A stretch of DNA of 30,909 bases from a virus. A program made the translations under genes and the position numbers. The stretch is from positions 1 through 30,909 of the IMG/VR virus record IMGVR_UViG_3300034111_001138. One strand, given 5' to 3'. The notes beneath the pieces were generated by a model, which was not told the origin of the DNA, did no database searches, and saw only the letters and a list, made by a program, of their open reading frames with translations. Below, piece after piece: positions 1 to 6,255 of the stretch (positions within the stretch are counted from its first letter, which is position 1; each line of letters starts with the position of its first letter).

Positions 1-1072
1 CATGACGCATGACGTTTCCTGAAAAATCCAGGACCAGGCAATCAGATTTACTAGGCGCTAAACGTGTCCCGCGACCTAGCATTTGAACGTAAAGAGACGT
101 GCTCAACGTCGGACGTAGCATTGCAAACATATCAACGCCTGGGACGTTAAACCCAGTTGTCAGAACATTTACGTTAGTCAGACAGCGAACACGGCCGCTT
201 GCAAAATCTCTTATGATGCGATCGCGATCTACTTTTGGGGTTTTACCCGTAACACTTTCGCAGGTAACACCGCGCTCGCGCATGGCATCACGGACTTCAT
301 GCGCATGATCGACACCCGAGCAGAACACAAGCCACTTACTGCGATCCTCTGCTTTAATGCAGATCTCGTCACATGCATCCTGAGTAACGGCAGAAGCCGC
401 AGCCTCTAACTGACCGGGGATAAACTCCCCCCCACGCCGGCCGACAGCAGAAACGTCGATCGAGTTCTTAGATCCGCGCGCAACTAATGGCGCAAGAAAT
501 CCATCATCAACGCCGCGTCCAATATCATAACTATAAACGATTTTGTCGAAGAGGCGATCTGGCCCCTCATCTAAACGACCGCTATCCAAGCGGTAAGGAG
601 TAGCCGTTAAGCCAAGGACGCGCAGATCAGGATATATTTCGCGTAATTTATCCAGCAGTTTCCGATACTGCCCGCTCTCTTTATGTGGGATGAGATGGGC
701 CTCATCCACTACAACAAGATTACGCTCACCCAGCGCGCCGACATCATATCTTGCTACACTTTGGATTGAGGCAAAGAGAATCTTGTGATGGCGATCTCGC
801 CGTCCTAGTCCGGCGCTATTTATGCCAACGGGTGCGCCAGGCCAATGCGACAGGAGCTCGTCATAGTTTTGACGGACAAGCTCTCGAACATGCGTAAGCA
901 TTAAAACGTTCATTGAGGGATAATCGCCGTGAAGACGGCGCAATACCTCGGCTATTACAAGTGATTTCCCTGTGCCTGTCGCTAACTCGACTAAAGGATT
1001 GCCTCCCCCTTCGGCCCAATAGCTAAAAATCTCATCTACAGTTTCGAACTGATATGGACGTAAATTAAGCAT
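1..1072 (-). CDS. DEAD/DEAH-box superfamily 2 helicase, C-terminus cut by the window edge
   Basis: Reading leftward from ATG at 1072, the frame stays open to base 1, giving at least 357 residues. Visible motifs are Walker A ATGTGKS (residues 31-37), the DEAH box VVDEAH (121-126), motif III TATP (156-159) and a motif VI-like QMLGRGTRL near residue 330. This set defines an SF2 DNA/RNA helicase of the type III restriction/RecQ-like fold. By family knowledge it is an ATP-driven strand-separating motor. Next to a nuclease, ssDNA-binding protein and Sak4-like ATPase it probably serves phage DNA replication or recombination. Its start overlaps the methyltransferase stop by 8 bases, so it is translationally coupled as part of the leftward early operon. 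The missing C-terminus could carry a further domain. Confidence 0.9.
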   Translation of the reverse strand, partial: MLNLRPYQFETVDEIFSYWAEGGGNPLVELATGTGKSLVIAEVLRRLHGDYPSMNVLMLTHVRELVRQNYDELLSHWPGAPVGINSAGLGRRDRHHKILFASIQSVARYDVGALGERNLVVVDEAHLIPHKESGQYRKLLDKLREIYPDLRVLGLTATPYRLDSGRLDEGPDRLFDKIVYSYDIGRGVDDGFLAPLVARGSKNSIDVSAVGRRGGEFIPGQLEAAASAVTQDACDEICIKAEDRSKWLVFCSGVDHAHEVRDAMRERGVTCESVTGKTPKVDRDRIIRDFASGRVRCLTNVNVLTTGFNVPGVDMFAMLRPTLSTSLYVQMLGRGTRLAPSKSDCLVLDFSGNVMRH

Positions 1073-1703
1073 TATAATCCTCCACCCGCTCCAAATCTCG
1101 GCGGCAAGGTTTGATCCAATGAAGCTGTGTGTGACCTGGCAGGCGCGGCGTGCGCCAAATGACCCAGCAATAAGAAGTCGCAGTCGATCCTTTCGGATCC
1201 AGGCGGCCTTTGTGCATCGGGACGCGTTCAGAGAATTGAAGAACGGCTGACGGCGGATTAGTCGTAAACAAATTATTGTAACGACCGACGCCTTCTAGGA
1301 ATGACGTGCGAACCAGGAGCCCCACGCCTTTATGCGCAACCTCTAAGCCACGCAGAGCAAACTTTTCCGCTTTATTGAACGGCGGATTAGTTATGATCCA
1401 GGACGTAAGGCTGCGCTCATTGCTGGGCGACTTTTCAAGAAAATCAATTCCGCCAACGCCGCATCCATAATAATTTATGTCTGTCTCATAAACGCTAGCA
1501 AAATATTCGCTCAACGTGCGCGACATATGCCCGGCGCCACAAGCAGGCTCCCAGCAAATATCCGTTGAGTAAATACAATCATTAGCAAGAAGCCAATTAC
1601 ACAAAGCGCGGGTCGCCCATGGCGGTGTTGGAAAAAAATCCAACTCCTCCTTGGAGTCATGACGCTTGGCCATAACGGCATATGGAGTAGAGGCGACATT
1701 CAT
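1065..1703 (-). CDS. DNA methyltransferase, probably N6-adenine type
   Basis: A 212-residue protein with the SAM-binding motif EPACGAGHM (from residue 52) and the catalytic motif NPPF (106-109), in that order. The early FFPTPPWAT segment is common in phage adenine methyltransferases. NPPF-type motif IV is typical of exocyclic amino methylation, most often N6-adenine. No partner restriction enzyme lies nearby, so it is an orphan that may protect phage DNA from host restriction or mimic a host mark. ATG 1703 overlaps the TAA of the upstream nuclease (TAATG), and the stop overlaps the helicase start. A second in-frame Met at residue 11 is an alternative start. The recognition sequence cannot be read from the protein. 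Confidence 0.85.
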   Translation of the reverse strand: MNVASTPYAVMAKRHDSKEELDFFPTPPWATRALCNWLLANDCIYSTDICWEPACGAGHMSRTLSEYFASVYETDINYYGCGVGGIDFLEKSPSNERSLTSWIITNPPFNKAEKFALRGLEVAHKGVGLLVRTSFLEGVGRYNNLFTTNPPSAVLQFSERVPMHKGRLDPKGSTATSYCWVIWRTPRLPGHTQLHWIKPCRRDLERVEDYNA

Positions 1704-2665
1704 TATATCGCCTCCGGTATTTGTGGCTTAGGATCCCTGCCGTCGACGTAGATCGCATTATCTTCATGCGCGACACGAAGTTGATATGTGACCGTATGAT
1801 CAAGCTCAGATGAGTCGATAACTTCGCCAGGAACAAGCTCAGGAATATAAATGTGATGCTCACAACCGCGCTTTTGCTCGGCGTAAGAAAGCATACGGTC
1901 CTCGCGACTGCACACCCATGTCTTTCCATCAACAATGCCTGCAAAAACGCAGGTTCGACAATGAACACGCGCCCAATCGTCGTAGCGGCAAACTTTCTCA
2001 TGCTTACACCAGCGACAGAGAAAAGATTCTTGTTTTGGCGGCGGCTCATTGGCATGCGCAATACGATCCGCCTTTTCGATAATCTTTGTGGCGACCTCGG
2101 GATTATATTTCACCCGCTCTGCTTCAATCTCATCCGTATTTTTGTTATGGACGATATAAAGCGCGCGCTCCAATTTCAGGCCATGCATATAAATTTGCAT
2201 CTGCATGAAATGGACAGGCTTAGATGCCTCTACGCCTTTAGTGCGAAAATCATTAAATGACTTATCGTTGGCGGTCTTACATTCGAGAAGATGTATCGTC
2301 TTTTCCGCGCACGGAACTCCGACAATCTGTCCATCGGTGGATCCTTGAATGATCCCGCCCAAAAAACTAACGGTCCACTGCTTGCCAGTATTCGGATCGC
2401 GACTTGATACATTGCATCCTATCGCACGAAGATCCTCTATAATGCGCAACTCTTCGCGGTGGCCCGTTTGAAATAAACGCTCTTGCCGCCCATCGTGCCT
2501 TTTAAGAGGAGAAACCCAGCGCAAACCATACCAAAGCGAACGCTCGCACTCATTTCCGATCGAGGAACAGCGCAAGTTTTCATCGTCAACTGGCGTTTGC
2601 AACGCCTGATAGTGCTGCTCAATACGCTCAGCAACGGGAGATTTTGTTTTATCGAGTCCTGCCAT
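1703..2665 (-). CDS. PD-(D/E)XK nuclease, Cas4/RecB-like, with two cysteine clusters
   Basis: A 320-residue protein. The nuclease core is seen as GSTDGQ (Asp111) followed by LLECK (Glu128, Lys130) and the helix QMQIY (155-159), the usual D...ExK...QxxxY order of RecB/Cas4 exonucleases. Cys40 in an NECERS segment, together with Cys217, Cys220 and Cys226 (CRWCKHEKVC), matches the four-cysteine pattern that binds an iron-sulfur cluster in Cas4/AddB proteins. A second set, Cys236, Cys239, Cys253 and Cys269, looks like a zinc ribbon after it. It probably resects DNA ends to feed the neighbouring ssDNA-binding protein and Sak4-like ATPase. No CRISPR genes are near, so a Cas role is unlikely. Metal content is inferred from cysteine spacing. 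Confidence 0.82.
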   Translation of the reverse strand: MAGLDKTKSPVAERIEQHYQALQTPVDDENLRCSSIGNECERSLWYGLRWVSPLKRHDGRQERLFQTGHREELRIIEDLRAIGCNVSSRDPNTGKQWTVSFLGGIIQGSTDGQIVGVPCAEKTIHLLECKTANDKSFNDFRTKGVEASKPVHFMQMQIYMHGLKLERALYIVHNKNTDEIEAERVKYNPEVATKIIEKADRIAHANEPPPKQESFLCRWCKHEKVCRYDDWARVHCRTCVFAGIVDGKTWVCSREDRMLSYAEQKRGCEHHIYIPELVPGEVIDSSELDHTVTYQLRVAHEDNAIYVDGRDPKPQIPEAI

Positions 2666-2727
2666 GACAAAGTTCCGGCGTTCTCGGAATCAAATGATTC
2701 CAAAGCTAAAAAAATCCTATGAGGAAT

Positions 2728-2749
2728 TGAGCGGCGCGAACGCCGCTCA
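2728..2749 (+). terminator. Strong hairpin, possible rightward-reading terminator
   Basis: A perfect 9-bp inverted repeat, TGAGCGGCG / CGCCGCTCA, with a 4-base loop, lies in the gap between the nuclease and DUF669-like genes. Read on the plus strand it is followed at once by GTTTTT, as expected of an intrinsic terminator. No rightward gene ends here, so it may stop antisense transcripts. Read leftward the loop is TTCG but the nearest T run is about 13 bases past the stem, so it would be a weak terminator or an mRNA-stabilising stem for the early operon. Confidence 0.5.
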
Positions 2750-2760
2750 GTTTTTAAGGA

Positions 2761-3240
2761 TTATTTACGCATCCAGGGTTGTGCCGCCTGAGGCTTTGGC
2801 ACCGCCGCTTTCACCGGCGCAGAATTTGCAACCTGCGCGCCGTAAGGAAGAAATCCCTTTACGGTGTTTCTAGGCTCAAATTGACCGCTTTTATCGTGTT
2901 CGATAACAACCTTTGCGATAACTGGGATGCCATGAAGATCCTCAGTATTATCGATCGGACCGATACCTGCCGCCGAAATAAGAGACGCGATAACCTGCTG
3001 TCCAATACGCTGTGCGGTCTCGTTCTGATGACGAACCATAATGTTCGCCCAGACTCGACGCCCTTCAAAATCACCCTCAACAACTTTTAGCGTGAGTTTC
3101 ATTTGACGGCCCAAACCCGTTTTGGTATCGACAACGTCGGACTCGATAATTTCGACCACATAACTTCCGGCGGGAAGCGGTTCAAAATTATCGGGTGCTG
3201 GGAGCGTATCAAGAGATAATGTTTCGCCAATGTGTGCCAT
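2761..3240 (-). CDS. DUF669-like single-stranded DNA-binding protein
   Basis: A 159-residue protein opening MAHIGETLSLDTLPAP, with a central beta-rich part (LPAGSYVVEI..., MKLTLKVVEGDFEGRRVW) and a flexible Pro/Ala/Gln-rich tail ending QPWMRK. This layout and the neighbourhood fit the phage DUF669 family, thought to bind ssDNA in recombination modules. It sits 12 bases downstream of the Sak4-like ATPase and upstream of the nuclease, the usual company. The start is ATG 3240, with an AGGA-type ribosome site about 11 bases upstream. Its likely job is to coat ssDNA and work with the Sak4-like protein. No enzymatic motif is visible. Confidence 0.75.
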   Translation of the reverse strand: MAHIGETLSLDTLPAPDNFEPLPAGSYVVEIIESDVVDTKTGLGRQMKLTLKVVEGDFEGRRVWANIMVRHQNETAQRIGQQVIASLISAAGIGPIDNTEDLHGIPVIAKVVIEHDKSGQFEPRNTVKGFLPYGAQVANSAPVKAAVPKPQAAQPWMRK

Positions 3241-3252
3241 TTGTAGTGTATC

Positions 3253-4035
3253 CTATTGGTTTGCGTGTGTCGGAAAATATGGAGCAAGGGCCTCGAACCC
3301 CTTACCCTTTTCGAACTTAATCTTGGCTGGCATTGTGTAGCGATTTTTAGCTACAAATGCCGGCCGACCCTCCGTAAGGATGAAAGTTGTGCTTCCACCT
3401 TCGGCAATCGCTCTACTCTGATTAAAACCGACGTCCTCCTTTCGGGTTGAAATGGACTTTTTCATTAAGAAAATGCAGTCCATGTCGCGCTCGACGGCGC
3501 CCACGCTACGAGAATGTAAGTCGATTTCGTAGCGGTGATAGCTCGACGACTCTGGGTCGTCGAAGCGTTCGATAGAGCTGTGTGCGATAAGGATGACAGC
3601 CATCCCGCGATCGCGGCGCAGCGCATTAATTCCATCGATGAGTTCTTGCCAAACGCGCTGGGCCAGGACGTAACCTTTGCCGTAGCCGAAGCCCTCGATC
3701 GACGATTGCTTATTGCCCTTGTCGTCGCCTCGGGCGCACGTTTCTGCAAAAATTAAACGCTCTAATTCAGTGATGCTATCAATCACGAGCGTCTGGAAAT
3801 TGTGCTCCTCAGTATAAAGAGCGCCAATTGCTTCCATAACCTCAGAAAATTTTTCCAGCTTTCCAAATGAGTTGAGCGTGACGCCGCCAGGCGTGCCATC
3901 TTCGATCTGCAAAAAGATAGGCTCAGGAAATTCAGACGCGAGCGTAGTCTTGCCAATACCTGGATCTCCGTAGATCAGGATCCGAGGAGGCAGCGATACG
4001 CTTACCTTTAAGACGTCCTTTAAAGTTAAAGCCAT
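3253..4035 (-). CDS. RecA-fold AAA ATPase, Sak4-like recombinase
   Basis: A 260-residue protein with Walker A GDPGIGKT (residues 23-30), Walker B LVID (83-86) and a later sensor-like strand VILIAHS. It resembles the phage P-loop family (AAA_24) that includes Sak4, a short RecA/Rad51-like core that promotes ssDNA annealing together with a phage ssDNA-binding protein. The adjacent DUF669-like gene and RuvC-like resolvase support this. A second possibility is a RecA-type loader of unknown partner. Start ATG 4035 has AAGGAT about 9 bases upstream and follows the resolvase stop by 15 bases. It belongs to the leftward early operon. Confidence 0.82.
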   Translation of the reverse strand: MALTLKDVLKVSVSLPPRILIYGDPGIGKTTLASEFPEPIFLQIEDGTPGGVTLNSFGKLEKFSEVMEAIGALYTEEHNFQTLVIDSITELERLIFAETCARGDDKGNKQSSIEGFGYGKGYVLAQRVWQELIDGINALRRDRGMAVILIAHSSIERFDDPESSSYHRYEIDLHSRSVGAVERDMDCIFLMKKSISTRKEDVGFNQSRAIAEGGSTTFILTEGRPAFVAKNRYTMPAKIKFEKGKGFEALAPYFPTHANQ

Positions 4036-4050
4036 TAGTTAAAATCCTTT

Positions 4051-4524
4051 TTAAACCAGCTTAAACACGGTTTCGGCGCCCCACTTCGCCATCAACGCAG
4101 CCTCAGCGCGCCCTTCATCTTTCCTGCGGGAGAACCGTTCGGCGCTTTCAGGCCAAAGATTGATCGCGCGGCGGCGCGACTCCTCTTTGTCAGAAGAAAG
4201 ACTGAAATATTTTTTCCACTTTGTAGGCGTGACGAAATGCAGAGGTATGTTGAGCGCCTGCACGACCCCAACGGCGACGCCGAAGGCCATGCCAAACGAA
4301 AACATACTAGCCACGCCCTGCCCGGGCCGACTCGAGACAAGCTCAATGACGCAGGCATCAGGACTCATTTGATTTAAGCGCGAAGCAAGCTCGACCCCAT
4401 TTACGCGGTGATCGGCGAGAGGCATATCTTCAACCGACACAACATGTGTGTGTGCTGAAAAGTAGAACGCTATGGCGCCCGACTTGCCTGGATCTATCGC
4501 TGCTATACAGATTGAGTCTTTCAT
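4051..4524 (-). CDS. RuvC-like Holliday junction resolvase
   Basis: Begins MKDSICIAAIDPGKSGA, the RNase H-fold first strand with catalytic Asp11. Later acidic residues fit the RuvC set: Glu61 in CVIELV, and Asp136/Glu141 in KDEGRAEAALMA. At 157 residues it has the usual length for a phage RuvC. A longer frame opens at GTG 4599, but ATG 4524 has a clear GGAAGG ribosome site and starts at the conserved first strand, and the extension would run through a perfect hairpin, so 4524 is preferred. It should cut four-way junctions made by the early recombination genes, or debranch DNA before packaging. Confidence 0.83.
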   Translation of the reverse strand: MKDSICIAAIDPGKSGAIAFYFSAHTHVVSVEDMPLADHRVNGVELASRLNQMSPDACVIELVSSRPGQGVASMFSFGMAFGVAVGVVQALNIPLHFVTPTKWKKYFSLSSDKEESRRRAINLWPESAERFSRRKDEGRAEAALMAKWGAETVFKLV

Positions 4525-4545
4525 AAAACCCTTCCACTTATTGAT

Positions 4546-4589
4546 ATCGAAGGGCGGAACACGAGATACTAAAGCTCCCGCCCTTCGAT
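4546..4589. repeat. 12-bp perfect inverted repeat just upstream of the resolvase start
   Basis: ATCGAAGGGCGG (4546-4557) and its exact complement CCGCCCTTCGAT (4578-4589) are separated by 20 bases. In leftward RNA this forms a stable GC-rich stem ending about 21 bases before the resolvase ATG and just before its ribosome site. There is no T run, so it is not a standard terminator. It could protect the 5' end, be an RNA-processing site, or bind a protein. Confidence 0.6.
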
Positions 4590-4782
4590 TTGCACGCACA
4601 TGCTGTCACGCGATGTTTGTGCATATTCCCGTTAGCCAGTTATCAATTGACCTCCGAGAAATCCGGTGCGCCATTGCACCGAATTGGTCTTCCGCAACGT
4701 CACGCGCAAATACAGCGCCAAATCGGGTGGCATTTTCAAGTGGTGTTTAGTGCAAGCCTGTTGAAAGACAGAGTTGTTCGAC

Positions 4783-4791
4783 TTATCCACG
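4783..4791 (+). promoter_or_regulatory. Single DnaA-box-like 9-mer
   Basis: TTATCCACG differs from the consensus TTATCCACA at the last base. It lies in an AT-rich part of the non-coding region, next to one of the CGAATTG repeats. One 9-mer of this quality can arise by chance, so a role in replication start is only suggested by the location. Confidence 0.25.
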
Positions 4792-4863
4792 AATTGACCA
4801 TTTTTTGACGATCTGTTGAAAAGGCCCTTGATTTTTGTTGCGAATTGAAATTTGCCGATTCCC

Positions 4864-4891
4864 AAAAGAGCCCGACGCCGAAGCGCCGGGC
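4864..4891 (-). terminator. Intrinsic terminator after cro and the 78-aa gene
   Basis: Read leftward: GCCCGGCGC, loop TTCG, GCGTCGGGC (one G-T pair), then TCTTTT. The loop is closed C(UUCG)G, an especially stable tetraloop. It starts 20 bases after the stop codon of the 78-residue gene and before all the recombination genes, the same position as lambda tR1 relative to cro. Read-through or antitermination would be needed for transcripts from the cro promoter to reach the downstream genes. Confidence 0.8.
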
Positions 4892-4911
4892 AGTTGGGGA
4901 GGAAAGCAACG

Positions 4912-5148
4912 CTATGCGTCGCACGCAGAAGCACCTCCTCTGCGCTCGGTAGGCGCATCGTTAAGACGACGAGCCAATTCAGTTGAATGCGCAAGCAGAT
5001 CGTCACGAACGATCTCCTCATACGAAATATCTTTCATGCTGATGCCAGCGCGGACATAAGCGACAACGCGCGCGCCTATATTATTAATGTCGCGGATCTC
5101 TCTGAGAGCTTGGATCATTAGATCGAGAAGAGGAGCGCCCTTGTTCAT
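4912..5148 (-). CDS. Small protein of unknown function, coupled to cro
   Basis: A 78-residue, mostly helical protein (LLDLMIQALREIRDIN; YEEIVRDDLLAHSTELARRL) with a charged, polar C-terminus. Its ATG overlaps the cro stop codon (ATGA), so it is almost surely translated. I do not recognise the family. The position directly after cro and before a terminator is where phages keep small regulators such as CII-like activators, antitermination proteins or anti-repressors, but no DNA-binding motif is clear. Its role is open. Confidence 0.65.
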   Translation of the reverse strand: MNKGAPLLDLMIQALREIRDINNIGARVVAYVRAGISMKDISYEEIVRDDLLAHSTELARRLNDAPTERRGGASACDA

Positions 5149-5354
5149 TGGACATCCCTCTTTGGTCTCAGCGGATAAAAATCGTTTGGCTGAACATTGC
5201 CCTTGGTCAACTCATAAATTTTAACCATGACTTCCGCGTTTGGTAATCTGTCGCCATTCAAGTAACGAGTGACCGCAGGCTCCGTAACCCCCAGTTTCCA
5301 GGCCACAAAGGAGCGGGCCCAGTCGTTTCGTCTCATGTAATCAGCGAGTCTCAT
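5145..5354 (-). CDS. cro: Cro-like helix-turn-helix repressor
   Basis: With ATG 5354 the protein has 69 residues and opens MRLADYMRRNDW. A helix-turn-helix follows (SFVAWKLGVTEPAVTRYLNG), then DRLPNAEVMVKIYELT. Many proteobacterial Cro proteins begin with this type of sequence. The frame extends to ATG 5384 or TTG 5390, but those starts lack a ribosome site and would place the promoter/operator inside the gene. No strong ribosome site precedes 5354 either, so the message may be leaderless. It is divergent from the repressor gene and first in the leftward early operon. Expected role: bind the same operators as the repressor and favour lytic growth. Confidence 0.82.
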   Translation of the reverse strand: MRLADYMRRNDWARSFVAWKLGVTEPAVTRYLNGDRLPNAEVMVKIYELTKGNVQPNDFYPLRPKRDVQ

Positions 5355-5361
5355 GTCAAAG

Positions 5362-5390
5362 AGAATTAACGATATGGTATTCATCGTCAA
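5362..5390 (-). promoter_or_regulatory. Candidate leftward early (cro) promoter with an operator half-site
   Basis: Read leftward, TTGACG (5390-5385) is a good -35 and TAATTC (5368-5363) a weak -10 at 16-bp spacing. Transcription would begin a few bases before or at ATG 5354. ATACCA, the half-site found at the repressor start, lies between the two boxes (5380-5375), where a bound repressor would block polymerase. The -10 match is poor, so confidence is modest. Confidence 0.4.
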
Positions 5391-5451
5391 GACATTATTG
5401 CCAAATTCGGAATATTTTTATAAAAACCAGTTGACTTCATTCCGCGTTGTT

Positions 5452-5466
5452 ATACCATATTGGTAT
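5452..5466. promoter_or_regulatory. Perfect operator-like dyad overlapping the repressor start codon
   Basis: ATACCA-TAT-TGGTAT is a perfect 6-3-6 inverted repeat. Its last bases are the A and T of the repressor ATG (5465-5467). An extended -10 element (TGTTATACC, 5448-5456) overlaps the left half, so binding would shut the repressor's own promoter. A half-site TGGTAT recurs at 5375-5380 in front of cro, and a weaker, imperfect dyad lies at 5398-5412. This is the expected arrangement of operators in a divergent repressor/cro switch. Confidence 0.65.
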
Positions 5467-6193
5467 GAGCAACCTCAAAAACATCATGAAAAACCTAGGG
5501 TTAAAGAACCCTGCCCTAGCAGAAAAAGTCGGCTGCAAGCCGGTGGAAATCTGGCGCCTTGCGCAGTGGCCCGCGAAGGGTGGCAGGCAGATGACCCCAG
5601 CCTGGGCAGAAAAACTTGCTCCTCACCTGGGAATCAAACCGCACGAACTGTTGTTTGATTATGCGGTTAAAGAAGCCGTCGATATCGCAGAACATGTTTT
5701 GCAAAAACGCGTTCCGGTTGTCGGCGCATGCATTGCTGGGCATTACTTTAAGAAAGAAGATGAACCACAGCCAGACATTGAGTCTAATATTCCAAAATTA
5801 CCAGGAAAATATTGGGGTTATGATCAGTTCGCCTACCGTATTATTGATACGCCATTGGGCTTTGGGCCCCTGTCCAATGATTTTGTAATTTGCATCAACT
5901 ATCACAGCGTGCGGCGAAATTTGATCGACGGAGATATGGTCGTAGTTGAAAAAACAGAAAACCAAATCACAGAGCGAATATTGTGTCGCCTGACGAGCAT
6001 AAGTGAAACCAGGTTTGTTCTAATGCCTTGGCAAATACCCTACGACCCCACATCCGGTAAAAAGCTCGGCCTTAGCGTGAAGGCAATAGACTTACCAACT
6101 GACAATTCCCCTGATGTTTTTGATTTTGTTCTAAATAATGAACAAATTGAAATTACATCATTGGTTATTGGTAGGCTAAAATTCGAGGCTTAA
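5465..6193 (+). CDS. CI-like lysogeny repressor, S24/LexA-type with an apparently degenerate protease centre
   Basis: From ATG 5465 the protein has 242 residues. An N-terminal helix-turn-helix (about 8-65, LGLKNPALAEKVGC...EIWRLAQ) is followed by a C-terminal S24-type domain with a cleavage-site-like Ala91-Gly92 (VVGACIAGHY) and the IDGDMVVVE strand (154-162). At the place where related proteins have GDSM there is IDTP (127-130), and the usual VKRL lysine motif reads LCRL (173-176), so Ser and Lys of the self-cleavage dyad seem missing. Ser148 could align with some family members instead. The start codon overlaps an operator dyad with no upstream ribosome site, suggesting a leaderless message like lambda cI. 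Role: maintain lysogeny. Confidence 0.85.
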   Translation: MSNLKNIMKNLGLKNPALAEKVGCKPVEIWRLAQWPAKGGRQMTPAWAEKLAPHLGIKPHELLFDYAVKEAVDIAEHVLQKRVPVVGACIAGHYFKKEDEPQPDIESNIPKLPGKYWGYDQFAYRIIDTPLGFGPLSNDFVICINYHSVRRNLIDGDMVVVEKTENQITERILCRLTSISETRFVLMPWQIPYDPTSGKKLGLSVKAIDLPTDNSPDVFDFVLNNEQIEITSLVIGRLKFEA

Positions 6194-6203
6194 TAATTTT
6201 TTT

Positions 6204-6242
6204 TTGACTTTTAGTTCCAGTCTGGTAATATTCTCTGGTAAT
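6204..6242 (+). promoter_or_regulatory. Promoter of the integration operon, with a 9-bp direct repeat
   Basis: TTGACT (6204-6209) and TAATAT (6226-6231) are spaced 16 bp, and a TGG before the -10 makes it an extended -10 (TGGTAATAT). TCTGGTAAT occurs twice (6221-6229 and 6234-6242), 13 bp apart start to start, covering the -10 and the start point. The repeat may bind a regulator. A GGGG-type ribosome site precedes ATG 6256. The promoter lies 11 bases after the repressor stop, so integration genes could be driven separately from the repressor. Confidence 0.6.
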
Positions 6243-6255
6243 TCGGGGAATGTGA

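Larger units (their letters stand above)
4525..4911. other. 387-bp non-coding region: terminator, DnaA-box-like site, dyads; candidate origin or leader
   Basis: The only long stretch without a convincing gene. Leftward it holds the terminator at 4864-4891, a DnaA-box-like TTATCCACG at 4783-4791 (one mismatch to TTATCCACA), three CGAATTG copies (4680-4686, 4790-4796, 4841-4847), a repeated CTGTTGAAA (4759 and 4813 regions), a small dyad CGGTGC/GCACCG (4664-4681) and a 12-bp inverted repeat before the resolvase gene. A leftward open frame of up to 129 codons crosses it but has no good ribosome site or recognisable protein. A 52-codon GTG-started version near 4791 cannot be ruled out. A replication origin or regulatory leader is inference. 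Confidence 0.45.

Noticed and set aside
1703-2665. Cas4 as part of a CRISPR system
   Set aside because: No repeat-spacer array or other cas gene is present; the neighbours are recombination genes, the normal home of phage Cas4-like nucleases.
4051-4599. Longer resolvase from GTG 4599
   Set aside because: It runs through a perfect inverted repeat and lacks a ribosome site; ATG 4524 has GGAAGG and begins at the conserved RNase H-fold strand.
4632-5021. A 129-codon leftward frame across the non-coding region
   Set aside because: It overlaps the coupled 78-residue gene in another frame, lacks a ribosome site and reads through the terminator hairpin; no protein family is suggested.
5447-6193. 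Earlier repressor start at 5447
   Set aside because: The extra six residues cover the operator and extended -10; ATG 5465 starts at the usual position ahead of the helix-turn-helix.
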